Assembly: GCA_964513075.1 (NCBI GenBank)
Contig: CAZELR010000013.1
Location: 1-64,000 of the forward strand
Length of the DNA stretch: 64,000 nt
Source: DAOUBP01 sp964513075
Lineage (GTDB): Bacteria > Chloroflexota > Anaerolineae > CG2-30-64-16
Reading direction: 5' to 3'
The position numbers were made by a program, and so were the translations under genes. Positions 1 to 8,738 of this stretch are shown one piece after another. The notes under the pieces were generated by a model. That model worked only from the letters and a program-made list of their open reading frames with translations. It made no database searches and was not told where the DNA came from. Position 1 is the first letter of the stretch. Every line of letters begins with the position of its first letter.

Positions 1-982
1 CAGGACTCATGCGACCAGTATACCATACCCCGATGGAACGGTGAACAGTTACTCCCCACAGGCTTTCCGGGTACATCCCTGCCGCCACCAGCTCCCGGAT
101 CGCTGCCTTGACCTGCGGCTTATCCTCGCTATAGGTCACGCCGTGCCACCGTTCGGAGGTGGCCAACACCTTCACTCGCGCCTGGCCCGCGTGGATCAGG
201 TCGGCCACGAAGTTGGGGATGTAGAACTCGGCCTTCTCGATGTTGGCATAGGAAGCAGCCAGGAAGGCGGGGAAGCGCTCCGTCAGCTGCGCATAAACGG
301 CGGGCGTGAATCCCCACATGTTCATGGAGACGATGGTGTCCAGCGGCAGCGTCTGCCACTGCTCACCATCTTCGGTGAATGCGGCATACATGCCGGTCGC
401 GACGTCGCCGCGGCGCTCGATGCGCGTGCGTTCCTGTGCGTGCACCAGGTAGCCATCCGTGTCCACGGTGCAGACCGCGCGCGACACGTGCCCGTGCTCG
501 GTGAGGGTGTTGCCTACGCGATAACCCACCATGCAGTAGTCGGCTACGCCATCCTGTGGATGCGGCGAGCGCAGGTAGTCGGCGATGGCCTGGTAGGCGG
601 TGCGGCCGTAGTAGTCGTCTGCGTTGATGACCACGAACGGACTGTTCACGGCAGCGCGGCTGGCAAACGTGGCATGCGCCGTACCCCACGGCTTCTTTCG
701 GCCCGTAGGGACCTTAAAGTCGGCCGGTACATCGTCCAGCCTCTGGAAGGCATAGGTAGTATCGATCTGCTGCTCGATAGTTTTTCCTACGCGTTCACGA
801 AACGCATCTTCGATGGCCTTGGAGATGACGAAGACGACCTTGTCAAATCCGGCGCGCAGCGCGTCGTAGACCGAGTAGTCCAGGATGATCTCCCCGCTGG
901 GCCCCATGGGATCGATCTGCTTGAGCCCGCCGTAACGACTGCCGATGCCGGCGGCCAGCACCACCAATGTCAACTTGTTCAT
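1..982 (-). CDS. Sugar nucleotidyltransferase (NTP_transferase fold), 3' end beyond window
   Basis: The frame is open from an ATG at 982 to the window edge, giving at least 327 residues with no stop. The N-terminus carries the nucleotide-binding signature LVVLAAGIGSRYGG followed by LKQIDPMGPSGE, as in glucose-1-phosphate nucleotidylyltransferase-type proteins. A later VVINADDYYG supplies the acidic metal/sugar-phosphate segment. The start codon overlaps the galE stop by one base (TAATG), so it is probably translationally coupled to galE. Family members transfer a nucleotidyl group to a sugar phosphate; the substrate cannot be told from sequence. The galE partnership suggests activated-sugar supply for surface polysaccharide or glycolipid. 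The family call is fairly secure, the substrate is open. Confidence 0.8.
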   Translation of the reverse strand, partial: MNKLTLVVLAAGIGSRYGGLKQIDPMGPSGEIILDYSVYDALRAGFDKVVFVISKAIEDAFRERVGKTIEQQIDTTYAFQRLDDVPADFKVPTGRKKPWGTAHATFASRAAVNSPFVVINADDYYGRTAYQAIADYLRSPHPQDGVADYCMVGYRVGNTLTEHGHVSRAVCTVDTDGYLVHAQERTRIERRGDVATGMYAAFTEDGEQWQTLPLDTIVSMNMWGFTPAVYAQLTERFPAFLAASYANIEKAEFYIPNFVADLIHAGQARVKVLATSERWHGVTYSEDKPQVKAAIRELVAAGMYPESLWGVTVHRSIGVWYTGRMSP

Positions 983-1992
983 TATGCATACCCCCGCGGA
1001 TTATTCGATTGCCAGCGCCAGGTGTCGGCGCACATATCCGATAAGTCGCGCTTCGCGGTCCAACCCAACTCAGCGCAGGCCTTGGTTGGGTCCGCATAGC
1101 TGGTCGCCACGTCGCCGGGCCGGCGGTCTGCGATGTTGTAAGGAATTTCGTGGCCCGAAACCTGCTCGAATGCCCGCACGACCTCCAAAACGCTGTAGCC
1201 CCGTCCGGTGCCCAGATTGTGGGTCATGATGCCCGGTTTGTTGGCCAGCTTGTTCAGAGCGTGCAGATGGCCCTTGGCCAGATCTACCACATGGATATAG
1301 TCGCGGATGCCGGTGCCATCGGCGGTCGGATAGTCGTTGCCGAACACGCGTAGCTCAGGCAGTTTGCCCACTGCCACTTGGGCAATGAAAGGCAAGAGGT
1401 TGTTCGGGATGCCGTTGGGATCTTCGCCGATCTGGCCACTGGGGTGCGCGCCAACCGGATTGAAGTAACGCAGTACGGAGATCTGCCAGGTCGGGTCTGC
1501 GCGGTGCAGATCATGAAGGATCGCCTCGATGAACAGCTTCGTCCGGCCGTAGGGATTAGTGGCGGAGAGCGGGAAGTCCTCGGTGATGGGCACTGAGTCT
1601 GGGTCCCCATACACTGTCGCCGACGAACTGAACACCAGGTTCTTCACGCCGCGGCGTGTCATAACCTCGCAGAGCATCAGCGTGCCCGTGATGTTGTTAT
1701 GGTAGTATTGTAGGGGGATGGCGACCGACTCGCCCACAGCCTTTAGGCCCGCAAAGTGGATCACTGCATCGATGGCCGTGGCTGCAAAAACGGCGTCCAG
1801 GGCCGGCCGGTCCCGCAGATCGACCCTGTGAAATGTCAGTGCCCGGCCTGCCAACGCTTGCACCCGGCGCAACGCTTCCTCTTTGCTGTTGCTCAGATTG
1901 TCCACAACGATGACATTGTGGCCGGCCTGCAGCAGCTCGACGCAGGTGTGACTGCCGATGTACCCTGCGCCGCCAGTGACCAGCACATTCAT
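982..1992 (-). CDS. galE: UDP-glucose 4-epimerase
   Basis: A 336-residue extended short-chain dehydrogenase of the usual GalE length. It shows the NAD-binding GGAGYIGS at residues 7-14, the SSSATVYG segment with the catalytic Ser near 124, and the YGRTK motif with Tyr148 and Lys152. It interconverts UDP-glucose and UDP-galactose in the cytoplasm. The start ATG at 1992 follows AGGAGG by 7 nt. A promoter lies upstream at 2052-2080, and the downstream nucleotidyltransferase overlaps the stop codon by one base, so the two form an operon. Confidence 0.95.
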   Translation of the reverse strand: MNVLVTGGAGYIGSHTCVELLQAGHNVIVVDNLSNSKEEALRRVQALAGRALTFHRVDLRDRPALDAVFAATAIDAVIHFAGLKAVGESVAIPLQYYHNNITGTLMLCEVMTRRGVKNLVFSSSATVYGDPDSVPITEDFPLSATNPYGRTKLFIEAILHDLHRADPTWQISVLRYFNPVGAHPSGQIGEDPNGIPNNLLPFIAQVAVGKLPELRVFGNDYPTADGTGIRDYIHVVDLAKGHLHALNKLANKPGIMTHNLGTGRGYSVLEVVRAFEQVSGHEIPYNIADRRPGDVATSYADPTKACAELGWTAKRDLSDMCADTWRWQSNNPRGYA

Positions 1993-2051
1993 AATCCTGC
2001 CTCCTGCACCTGAAGCGAGTCCATCCGGGATGATCTCGCCATGTGGCAGCT

Positions 2052-2080
2052 ATTGTAGCCGGAGTGAGTCCGCAGGTCAA
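2052..2080 (-). promoter_or_regulatory. Sigma70-type promoter of galE
   Basis: On the minus strand TTGACC, a 17-bp spacer and TACAAT precede galE. The predicted transcription start is near 2045, about 53 nt before the ATG. Confidence 0.6.
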
Positions 2081-2198
2081 CCAGTGCATCCCCTGCCCCT
2101 GAAAAAATCTTCAGTTTGGTTGGGGCCGCGGTTCATCCGGTATTCATCTTCGAGGTCCATTCTTTGTGAGTTCATCACCCCCATAAGGAGCCTGTCAT

Positions 2199-3992
2199 AT
2201 GAGTTTACGATTACGGATGCGCACGATTAGGTTTTTGTTGGTGTTCACTTTGGTTGCCTTGGGACTGTCAGCGATCATGGTCTCTGTGACAGCGGGTGCG
2301 GGATTTGCGTCCACTAGCCGCTTGTCCACCAGGGGCGTTTCGGCAGCGGCTGCGCCTGCGGCCATGGCTGCCAATCCGATCTCCAATGGCTGGGAGCTGG
2401 TTTTCAATGCGCCTGTAGCCGTCTCTGATCCGGATTTTCACTTCTATGGTGTAATCTTTGCCAGTCGGGAGATCGGGTTCGCCTACGGTGGTCCCCCTAT
2501 GGGTAGCAACGGGACAGGCCGGGTCTTTCGCACCACCAACGGCGGCCAGACCTGGACACAGGTGTGGACCGATTCCGGCTGGAAGATCGGTATGGCTTGC
2601 ACCAGCACCCAGAAGTGCTGGGTAACCGGCAGATACGGGAGAGTAAACTACACCCTGAACGGCGGCGCCACCTGGGCCAGTGCCAACACCTTTGTTTGGG
2701 ACGGCATGAGCTCAAATCCGCCGGCGCCCCGGCAGACGCCAGTGCCCTACACCGCCTGGCCCCGGTCGGCAACTACAACCAAGGATGGCGCGGCGGTGAT
2801 CATTGGGGCGAGCGACAACGCTATCCTGCGCTCTACCGACGGCGTGAATTTTTACGATTACTGGCCGCTCCTGCCCTGGTGGGAGGCCACCTGGTCGGTT
2901 GATTGTCCATCGGCTGCCGTGTGTTATGGGGGGCAGACCGAATATCATGTCGTGAAAAGCACAGATGGAGGTCGCAATTGGTCAGCGGCGAATACGGGTG
3001 GAAGCGAGCTCCAGCAGCTTTGTCTGACCAACCTGGGTTCTGGGGTCGAGCGACGCTACTATGGGCTTTCGTTTGTGGACGAGCAGTACGGCTGGGCTGT
3101 AGGCAGTTGTGGAGCGATTTTTCGGACGACCAACGGTGGAAGCAGCCCCTGGGAGTCTCAGAACGCCGGCATGACCGTGGCAACACAACTCCGCCGCGTA
3201 AAGGCTCTCAGCAAGACCCACGCGATTGTCGTGGGTGGCGACACTCCCGATACGACTGATCCGGAGGTTGCCACCCATGCGATCGTCTTCACCACCCAGG
3301 ACGGAATGACTTGGTCGCCTGCGCCCGCGCCTGCGACAAGCGAGCTGCACGGCTTAGCCGTGTTTACTGATGCCACCTTTGTGGCTGATTGGGCCGGCAA
3401 GATCTGGCGCTGGAATGGCAATATTCTGCCAGTGTCAACGTCTACACCGACTCCTACCCAGACGAGCACGCCTACTCCCACTCCTACCCAAACAGCCACC
3501 AGCACGCCCACTGCTACGGCAACGCCGACCATAACGCCCACCGCGACGCCGGAGACAGGTGAGGTGAGTGTTCGGGCCTATCACGATGCCGACAATGATG
3601 ATGCGTATGATGTCGGAGAAACGTTGCTGCCGGGGGCCGAGTTCACCCTAAAGCACGGAAACCAATCGATCGCGACCGGCGTCACCGGGTCTGACGGGCT
3701 CTACGTCTTTGCAGGCCTGGCGCCGGCTACTTATACGGTCGTGGAAACCACGCCTCCGGCTGGCTACACCGCCGTTAATCCGCTCATGATCGTGCCCGTC
3801 GCCGCCGGCCAGGCGCCCTTGATCGACTTCGCTCATCAGATCGCCACGCCAACGCCAACGCCGACGGAAACGTCTACACCAACCGCAACACCGACGGAAA
3901 CTCCCACGGCTACCGCTACCCTGACAGCCACCCCTACCGCAACGGCTACGCCGGAGCCGCATCGGTCCTGGCTGCCGCTTATCTTGCGCTGA
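2199..3992 (+). CDS. Secreted BNR/Asp-box beta-propeller protein with TPT stalk and SpaA-like domain
   Basis: 597 residues, ATG 8 nt after AAGGAG. Residues 1 to about 38 form a signal peptide (basic start, hydrophobic core ending near AGAGFAS). Residues 60-405 hold at least six Asp-box repeats, for example TTNGGQTW, STDGGRNW, TTNGGSSPW and TTQDGMTW, as in sialidase/Ycf48-type propellers. A Thr/Pro-rich stalk follows (about 415-450), then a prealbumin-like domain (about 452-545: YHDADNDDAYDVGETLLPGAEFTL split over two strands, ending in YTVVETTPPAGY), then a second TPT stalk and a C-terminal PHRSWLPLILR. It is likely exported and held at the cell surface. No sialidase catalytic residues were identified, so enzymatic activity is not claimed. 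Confidence 0.75.
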   Translation: MSLRLRMRTIRFLLVFTLVALGLSAIMVSVTAGAGFASTSRLSTRGVSAAAAPAAMAANPISNGWELVFNAPVAVSDPDFHFYGVIFASREIGFAYGGPPMGSNGTGRVFRTTNGGQTWTQVWTDSGWKIGMACTSTQKCWVTGRYGRVNYTLNGGATWASANTFVWDGMSSNPPAPRQTPVPYTAWPRSATTTKDGAAVIIGASDNAILRSTDGVNFYDYWPLLPWWEATWSVDCPSAAVCYGGQTEYHVVKSTDGGRNWSAANTGGSELQQLCLTNLGSGVERRYYGLSFVDEQYGWAVGSCGAIFRTTNGGSSPWESQNAGMTVATQLRRVKALSKTHAIVVGGDTPDTTDPEVATHAIVFTTQDGMTWSPAPAPATSELHGLAVFTDATFVADWAGKIWRWNGNILPVSTSTPTPTQTSTPTPTPTQTATSTPTATATPTITPTATPETGEVSVRAYHDADNDDAYDVGETLLPGAEFTLKHGNQSIATGVTGSDGLYVFAGLAPATYTVVETTPPAGYTAVNPLMIVPVAAGQAPLIDFAHQIATPTPTPTETSTPTATPTETPTATATLTATPTATATPEPHRSWLPLILR

Positions 3993-4003
3993 TTTGTGTG
4001 ACT

Positions 4004-4036
4004 CCATGCCGCAACGACAAGTCCGTTGCGGCATGG
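4004..4036. terminator. Hairpin between convergent genes
   Basis: A perfect 13-bp inverted repeat, CCATGCCGCAACG (4004-4016) and its complement (4024-4036), with a 7-nt loop. It sits between the stop codons of two convergent genes. There is no T-run on either side, so it may protect 3' ends rather than act as a classical terminator. Confidence 0.5.
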
Positions 4037-4039
4037 GTC

Positions 4040-5485
4040 TCAATTGGGCTGGCGCACGCCCCGCAGCGCCACCACCGAAAGCAAGACCATCACGCCCAGG
4101 ATCGCGAAGATCAGGATATACCCTGCTCCGGGTAATCCCGGCAGCTGCGCGGTTACGAAATCGGCCAATGGCCCGCCGATGTAGGCGCCCACGGCCCCCG
4201 CGCCTGCGCCGGCCAGGTTGGAGATGCCCAGGTAACGGCCCGCCTCGGCCTTCGGGACCAGCTCGGTGCCCAACGCCCAGTTGGCCGCGAAAAAGAGTCC
4301 GGTGGCGATGCCGATCAGGCTGCCGCCGAGATAGATCACGTTCATGCTTGGCTGTAGCAAGGCGACGACCACTCCCACGAAAGCCGTTATCCCGGCAATA
4401 GCTACCAGCCGCCTGGCCCCGAACTTGTCGGCCAGCCAGCCGCTGGGCAGCGCGGAGAATAGGATGAAGACGCCGATCACCGCCATCAGCAAAGCAGCGG
4501 GGCCTGCAGCCTTCTCGCGCACCAATCCGAGTCGCCCCTGCAGGAAGTAGACGGCAAAGGTGGAGAGGTTGGTGGTGCCCACCAGGAACGCCAGTCGGTT
4601 GACCACCCACCAGGTGAACGATGGGTTGCGCCGCGCCGCTTCGCTGCCGACGCTGATGCGCACGCTGATCCAAACCCCGATCGCCACAGTAAGCGCTATG
4701 GCGAGCAGCCCGATCAGCCCTGCCACCGGTAGTAAAGTGGCGGGCGTGTTGAGCGTCTTCAGCAAGCCGCTCAACTGCCGCACGCCCGCGCCCATGCCCA
4801 GGATGATCGCCGTGAAGAGTCCGGTCATGAGCGCCAAGCGCAGGATGGGCGTCCAGTTGAACGGACCGGGCGCCTGGGTCGGCCGTTTTTCCGGCGCCAG
4901 CATGGTCAACAGCATCACGACGACCAGAACGATCATTACCAGGCCCAGGCCGCCCCACAGATTGCCCGCGCTGATCAGTTTCGCTATGGTGAAAGAGACC
5001 AGCAGCATCGGGAGGGGAACCTCGAGCACCGCTTTGACCCCGGAGAAACGGCCGCGCTTGTCTTCGGGCACCAGGTCGGGAATCAGCCCCTGCTGCGCGC
5101 CGTGCGCGGTGTTGGACGCAAAGGACTGCAGCATGGCCATGGCGAACAGGAACCAGAATCCTGCCATCCCGACCATGCCCGCCGACACGCCGGTCAGCGC
5201 GACAAAAACCAGCATCCCCAAGGTACCGATGAAGATGAACGGTCTCCGCCGGCCCCAGCGTAAGGTGCTGCGATCGGACAGCATGCCGATTGCAGCTTGC
5301 CACAGCAGCGCCACCATCAGGGTCCAAAGTCGAAGCTGGCCCAGGTAGGTGCCCTTTACCGTCTCACCGACGAACTGCTGCACCAACAGCGGGAAGACCA
5401 GGCCATTCGTCTGCGATAAGGCCGTAAGTCCGAAGAAGAAGATGTTGATAGTGATAAAATCATACCAACGAAGCGGACGGGACAT
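4040..5485 (-). CDS. MFS transporter, SLC45/sugar-transporter-like
   Basis: 481 residues with about 12 hydrophobic segments. The loop between TM2 and TM3 carries a typical MFS signature (GMLSDRSTLRWGRRRPFIF), and a second copy of the pattern follows TM8 (SGWLADKFGARRL). The DRSTLRWGRRRP form resembles the SLC45/GPH-like sugar:cation symporters more than drug exporters. ATG at 5485 follows AGGAGG. It is the last gene of a leftward run and starts 10 nt after the hydrolase gene ends, so it is probably co-transcribed with it. Substrate unknown. Confidence 0.8.
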   Translation of the reverse strand: MSRPLRWYDFITINIFFFGLTALSQTNGLVFPLLVQQFVGETVKGTYLGQLRLWTLMVALLWQAAIGMLSDRSTLRWGRRRPFIFIGTLGMLVFVALTGVSAGMVGMAGFWFLFAMAMLQSFASNTAHGAQQGLIPDLVPEDKRGRFSGVKAVLEVPLPMLLVSFTIAKLISAGNLWGGLGLVMIVLVVVMLLTMLAPEKRPTQAPGPFNWTPILRLALMTGLFTAIILGMGAGVRQLSGLLKTLNTPATLLPVAGLIGLLAIALTVAIGVWISVRISVGSEAARRNPSFTWWVVNRLAFLVGTTNLSTFAVYFLQGRLGLVREKAAGPAALLMAVIGVFILFSALPSGWLADKFGARRLVAIAGITAFVGVVVALLQPSMNVIYLGGSLIGIATGLFFAANWALGTELVPKAEAGRYLGISNLAGAGAGAVGAYIGGPLADFVTAQLPGLPGAGYILIFAILGVMVLLSVVALRGVRQPN

Positions 5486-5495
5486 GGGGCCTCCT

Positions 5496-6293
5496 TTACT
5501 TCAGAACGCGTGCCAGGAATTGAGCCGTCATCTCGAAGATCTGTTCGCGTTCCTGATCGAGGATGACGCAATGCGAAGAGTGGTCCATCCAGTGTAGCTC
5601 CTTGATCGCCGAGCGAACGCCATCGTAGATGGTCTGCGGCACATCAGGATGCACCGTCTGGTCCAGGCGGCCCTGGACGATCAGGACCGGCTGGGTGATG
5701 CGGGCCAGGCCGGGGCGCACCTGGCGCTGCAGTCGTAACAGAGCGATGACGCCCTTGAGCGGACTCACAGTATAGCCCTGCCACAGTTCGTCGGCCGCGG
5801 TGGCCGGGCCTGGCTGTTTCGGCACAGATGCCAGGAAAGGGCTGCTCAGGTAGAGTTGGATGACGTCGCGTCGACGGAGGGTCAGGCGCAGGGCCGGCGC
5901 ATACGCCAGGATGGCGGCGATCTCTGGGTGCTGTTGCGCCAGGTAGAGCGCCAGCAGGCCGCCGGTCGACTCACCGCCGATCACCACCCGCCGGCAGCGC
6001 GCGGCGATGGCGCGGTAAGCTTCCTCAGTGGTCTCGACCCAGTCCTGCCAGCCGTAGCGGTTGATATCTGTGGGCAGCGTCTTGTGCCCCGGCAGCAGCG
6101 GCCCCGCCACCGTGTAGCCGCGGTCATGCAGATGCCGCGCCAGGGGCAGCACCTCGGCTGCGGTAGCTGTGAACCCATGGATGAGCAGCACGCCCTCAGG
6201 CCCGCCTTCCCAGAAGAAGGGATTCCCCTCGAGGTGAGGGTTGCGCAGCATGGCGCCGCCATGTATGACGCTCGTTTGGCTATTTGTCGGCAT
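5496..6293 (-). CDS. Alpha/beta hydrolase, carboxylesterase/monoacylglycerol-lipase-like
   Basis: 265 residues. It opens with the oxyanion-loop motif LLIHGFTATAAEV, followed by the nucleophile elbow GGESTGG, then the acid residue in VQGRLDQTVHP and the histidine in DHSSHCVILDQE. This order and spacing fit the Est30-type thermostable carboxylesterases. The start was placed at ATG 6293, one base after the mazG stop (TGAAATG); upstream in-frame ATGs lie inside mazG. It probably cleaves short-chain esters or monoglycerides in the cytoplasm. Confidence 0.85.
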   Translation of the reverse strand: MPTNSQTSVIHGGAMLRNPHLEGNPFFWEGGPEGVLLIHGFTATAAEVLPLARHLHDRGYTVAGPLLPGHKTLPTDINRYGWQDWVETTEEAYRAIAARCRRVVIGGESTGGLLALYLAQQHPEIAAILAYAPALRLTLRRRDVIQLYLSSPFLASVPKQPGPATAADELWQGYTVSPLKGVIALLRLQRQVRPGLARITQPVLIVQGRLDQTVHPDVPQTIYDGVRSAIKELHWMDHSSHCVILDQEREQIFEMTAQFLARVLK

Positions 6294-6294
6294 T

Positions 6295-7275
6295 TCAGCG
6301 CCATCCCTCTGCCGCGACCCGTGCGGCAAAGCGCGCATTCGTCTGGCGCAAGGCGCTTTCGACGTCTAGGCCATGGGTTATGGCCCATGCGACTAACCCG
6401 AACAACGTCTCCCCCAGCATTTCCTCTGTCGGCGCTGCATCTGGTGGCAGATCGGCCAACGCGGCCCACGGTGTTTCGGGCGGCACCGACGCACGCAGGC
6501 GTGACATCCGGTCCAGGTACGCCTGGGCCGTGGCCAGCGCCGGCAGCCCCAGCGGAATCCCGGCCAGCGGCGAGCGCCTCTCTCCATTTTGTGCGCGCTC
6601 TTCTGCTTTGATGGCTTCCCAGTTGGCCAGCACTTCCTCGGTGCCGCTCACCTGTACATCGCCGAAGACGTGCGGGTGTCGGCGTATCAGTTTGTTAACG
6701 ATCCGTGTAATGACATCCGGCAGGCGGAAATGTCCCGCCTCGGTCGCGATCTGGGCTTGCAGGGCAACCTGCAACAACAGGTCGCCCTGTTCCTCCAGCA
6801 CCTTGTCGGGGTCGCCGGCATCCAGCGCAGCCAACAACTCATGAGTTTCTTCCAGCAAGGACGGCCGCAGCGTCTCCCACGTTAATGCGCGATCCCACGG
6901 GCAGCCGTCGGGCGCGCGCAGCCGGGCTGCGATGTCCTGTAGCGCGGCATAGGCGCCTGCTGTGGGCAGTGGAGGGATGAAAAGCGCGATCATCTGGTCG
7001 TCCTCGCCCAGTGTTGCCAATGTCACCTCGCGTTGTGTGCCGGGAAGAAGCAAGACTAGCCGATGTTGGGGCGGGTAGACCTGCAACAATGTCGGCTTGA
7101 TCCGAGCCGGTAGCGGGGAAGCACCGGCATTCAGCACCAGCACTGGTTGGCTGGGGTCCAGATGCGGGTAGTATTGGCCGGCGAGTGTCTCGACCGCGAC
7201 CACTTGCAGCGTCTCTAGCGTCGGGAGCGCCAGCTCGGCCAGCCCGCGCGCTAATTCATCAGGGGTGAACGGCAT
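6295..7275 (-). CDS. mazG: Nucleoside triphosphate pyrophosphohydrolase MazG with N-terminal extension
   Basis: 326 residues. The MazG domain starts near residue 105 (ALQDIAARLRAPDGCPWD) and contains the metal-binding LLEETHELLAAL and EEQGDLLLQV helices, then FRLPDVITRIVNKLIRRHPHVF. It hydrolyses NTPs to NMP and pyrophosphate, cleaning the nucleotide pool. About 100 residues precede the domain and end in VLLLPGTQREVTLATL. They resemble in layout the C-terminal part of the tetrapyrrole methylase-like domain fused to MazG in YabN-type proteins, but no methylase motif remains. The stop lies one base before the hydrolase start. Confidence 0.88.
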   Translation of the reverse strand: MPFTPDELARGLAELALPTLETLQVVAVETLAGQYYPHLDPSQPVLVLNAGASPLPARIKPTLLQVYPPQHRLVLLLPGTQREVTLATLGEDDQMIALFIPPLPTAGAYAALQDIAARLRAPDGCPWDRALTWETLRPSLLEETHELLAALDAGDPDKVLEEQGDLLLQVALQAQIATEAGHFRLPDVITRIVNKLIRRHPHVFGDVQVSGTEEVLANWEAIKAEERAQNGERRSPLAGIPLGLPALATAQAYLDRMSRLRASVPPETPWAALADLPPDAAPTEEMLGETLFGLVAWAITHGLDVESALRQTNARFAARVAAEGWR

Positions 7276-7314
7276 GATTATCTCCAGGTTTCCGCAGGAA
7301 GATTTTATCCAGCG

Positions 7315-8715
7315 CTAGTTGTCTTGTGCCAATCGAGCGTGCTTTTCCGCGTGCAGCGTCAGTATGTCCTCCTGCATCGCATCCAGGCGTTTGCCGTGCA
7401 GTGGAAAGGCCGTCAGGATGAGCGCACCGAGGATCATAGCTATTCCCGGAATGAGCCCGATCAGCGCGCGGATGCCGAATAGCGCGGCCCCGGGCTGGTT
7501 CAGCGTGATCTGGCCGCCGCCCGCCTCGCGGGTGATGAAGCCGGTGATCTGCAAGATCCAGGGCTGCAGCGCGAGCGCCACCGATTGCGCGGGTTTGGTC
7601 AGCAGCGCATTTACGCCGAAGAAGGCGCCCTCGCGCCGCACGCCGGAGCGCAGCTCGTCATCATCGGCGACCTGGGCGAAGAGAACGTTAGTCAACGTTT
7701 GCGGTCCAGCCAGGCCGAAGCCGGCGACTGCCAGACAGACCAGGATCAGCGGCTTCGGCGCGAAGGTCAGCAGCACCAGGGCGATGCCGGCGAGCATCAG
7801 AAGCAATTGCTGCGTGCGTAACACCCCCAGTCGGCGCCGCAGCGGTTGGGTGGCCACAACCCCGATGATCAGGGGAATGAACAGCGCTGCCAGAGGGATC
7901 ATGGCGTTGGTCTGCAGGACGTAATCGGACATATAAAAGAGTGCGCCCAACAGCAAGGCATTCATGAGGATCGACATGAAGTTTGCGGCCACCAGGATCA
8001 GAAACGGACGGCTGGTGAAGGTATAACCGAGCGCCTGGCGCAGCGGCAGGGGTTGGTCGCCGATATGGAACTCGGGCCTTTCTTTTATTTTCGATGCTGT
8101 GAAGAGGATGAGCGCAGCACCGACAATTCCCATCGCGATCATGGAGGCCTGCAGCGGCAGGAACGAGGGCGTGATGCCCGCTTTCGGCCGGAAGAAGTCC
8201 GGGATGATAAACCCAAGCAGGGTGCCCAGTAGACCCAACAGCGAGGCTGAGACCTGCAACCCGTGCCGGTCGGCGTCCGACTCGGTGATCTCGGGCAGCA
8301 ACGCCGAGTAGACCAGTCCGATCATGGTGTAGCAGGTGTCGTAGAGCAGCATCGTGATCAGCATCCACCAGAACAGGGCCGACTGGCCGGCTCCGTGGGG
8401 TGCAAACCACACCAGGATGAAGGTCAGTGCAAGAAAAGGCGCGGTGAAGCGCATATAGGGGATGCGCCGTCCATGTTTCGACCGGGTGTTATCGGTGATG
8501 TAGCCGAATATCGGGTCGTTGAACGCGTTCCAAAATGCGTAAATGGTTGAGGCAATAGCGATCCAACTGGCCTGGAGCCCCAGGTAATCCTGGTAGAAGA
8601 TAGGTAATAATGCACCGAAAGTGCCGGCAAGAAGGGATTTACCCAGTTCGGCAAGGCCCCAGGTGAACTTGAACCGCTTGCTGAGATGGACGGGTTGGAA
8701 TGCAGTATGAGCCAT
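7315..8715 (-). CDS. MFS transporter, GPH (MelB-type) cation symporter family
   Basis: 466 residues and about 12 transmembrane segments. The N-terminal half shows the GPH signature: WNAFNDPIFGYITDNTRS followed by KHGRRIPYM, and ALLPEITESDADR before the central loop. Such proteins couple sodium or proton flow to uptake of glycosides or related solutes; the cargo here is unknown. ATG 8715 was chosen because AGGAG lies 5 nt upstream; an in-frame GTG at 8736 has no such site. It follows the kinase-like gene 8739-9647 closely and precedes mazG by 39 nt. Confidence 0.82.
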   Translation of the reverse strand: MAHTAFQPVHLSKRFKFTWGLAELGKSLLAGTFGALLPIFYQDYLGLQASWIAIASTIYAFWNAFNDPIFGYITDNTRSKHGRRIPYMRFTAPFLALTFILVWFAPHGAGQSALFWWMLITMLLYDTCYTMIGLVYSALLPEITESDADRHGLQVSASLLGLLGTLLGFIIPDFFRPKAGITPSFLPLQASMIAMGIVGAALILFTASKIKERPEFHIGDQPLPLRQALGYTFTSRPFLILVAANFMSILMNALLLGALFYMSDYVLQTNAMIPLAALFIPLIIGVVATQPLRRRLGVLRTQQLLLMLAGIALVLLTFAPKPLILVCLAVAGFGLAGPQTLTNVLFAQVADDDELRSGVRREGAFFGVNALLTKPAQSVALALQPWILQITGFITREAGGGQITLNQPGAALFGIRALIGLIPGIAMILGALILTAFPLHGKRLDAMQEDILTLHAEKHARLAQDN

Positions 8716-8738
8716 CTTCACTCCTGTTGGCGACACAA

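Noticed and set aside
41..1099. 352-codon plus-strand frame
   Set aside because: Antisense to the nucleotidyltransferase and the end of galE, both with clear family motifs.
3648..5327. 559-codon minus-strand frame
   Set aside because: Frame-shifted reading of the MFS transporter gene running into the BNR protein gene; no membrane segments or motifs.
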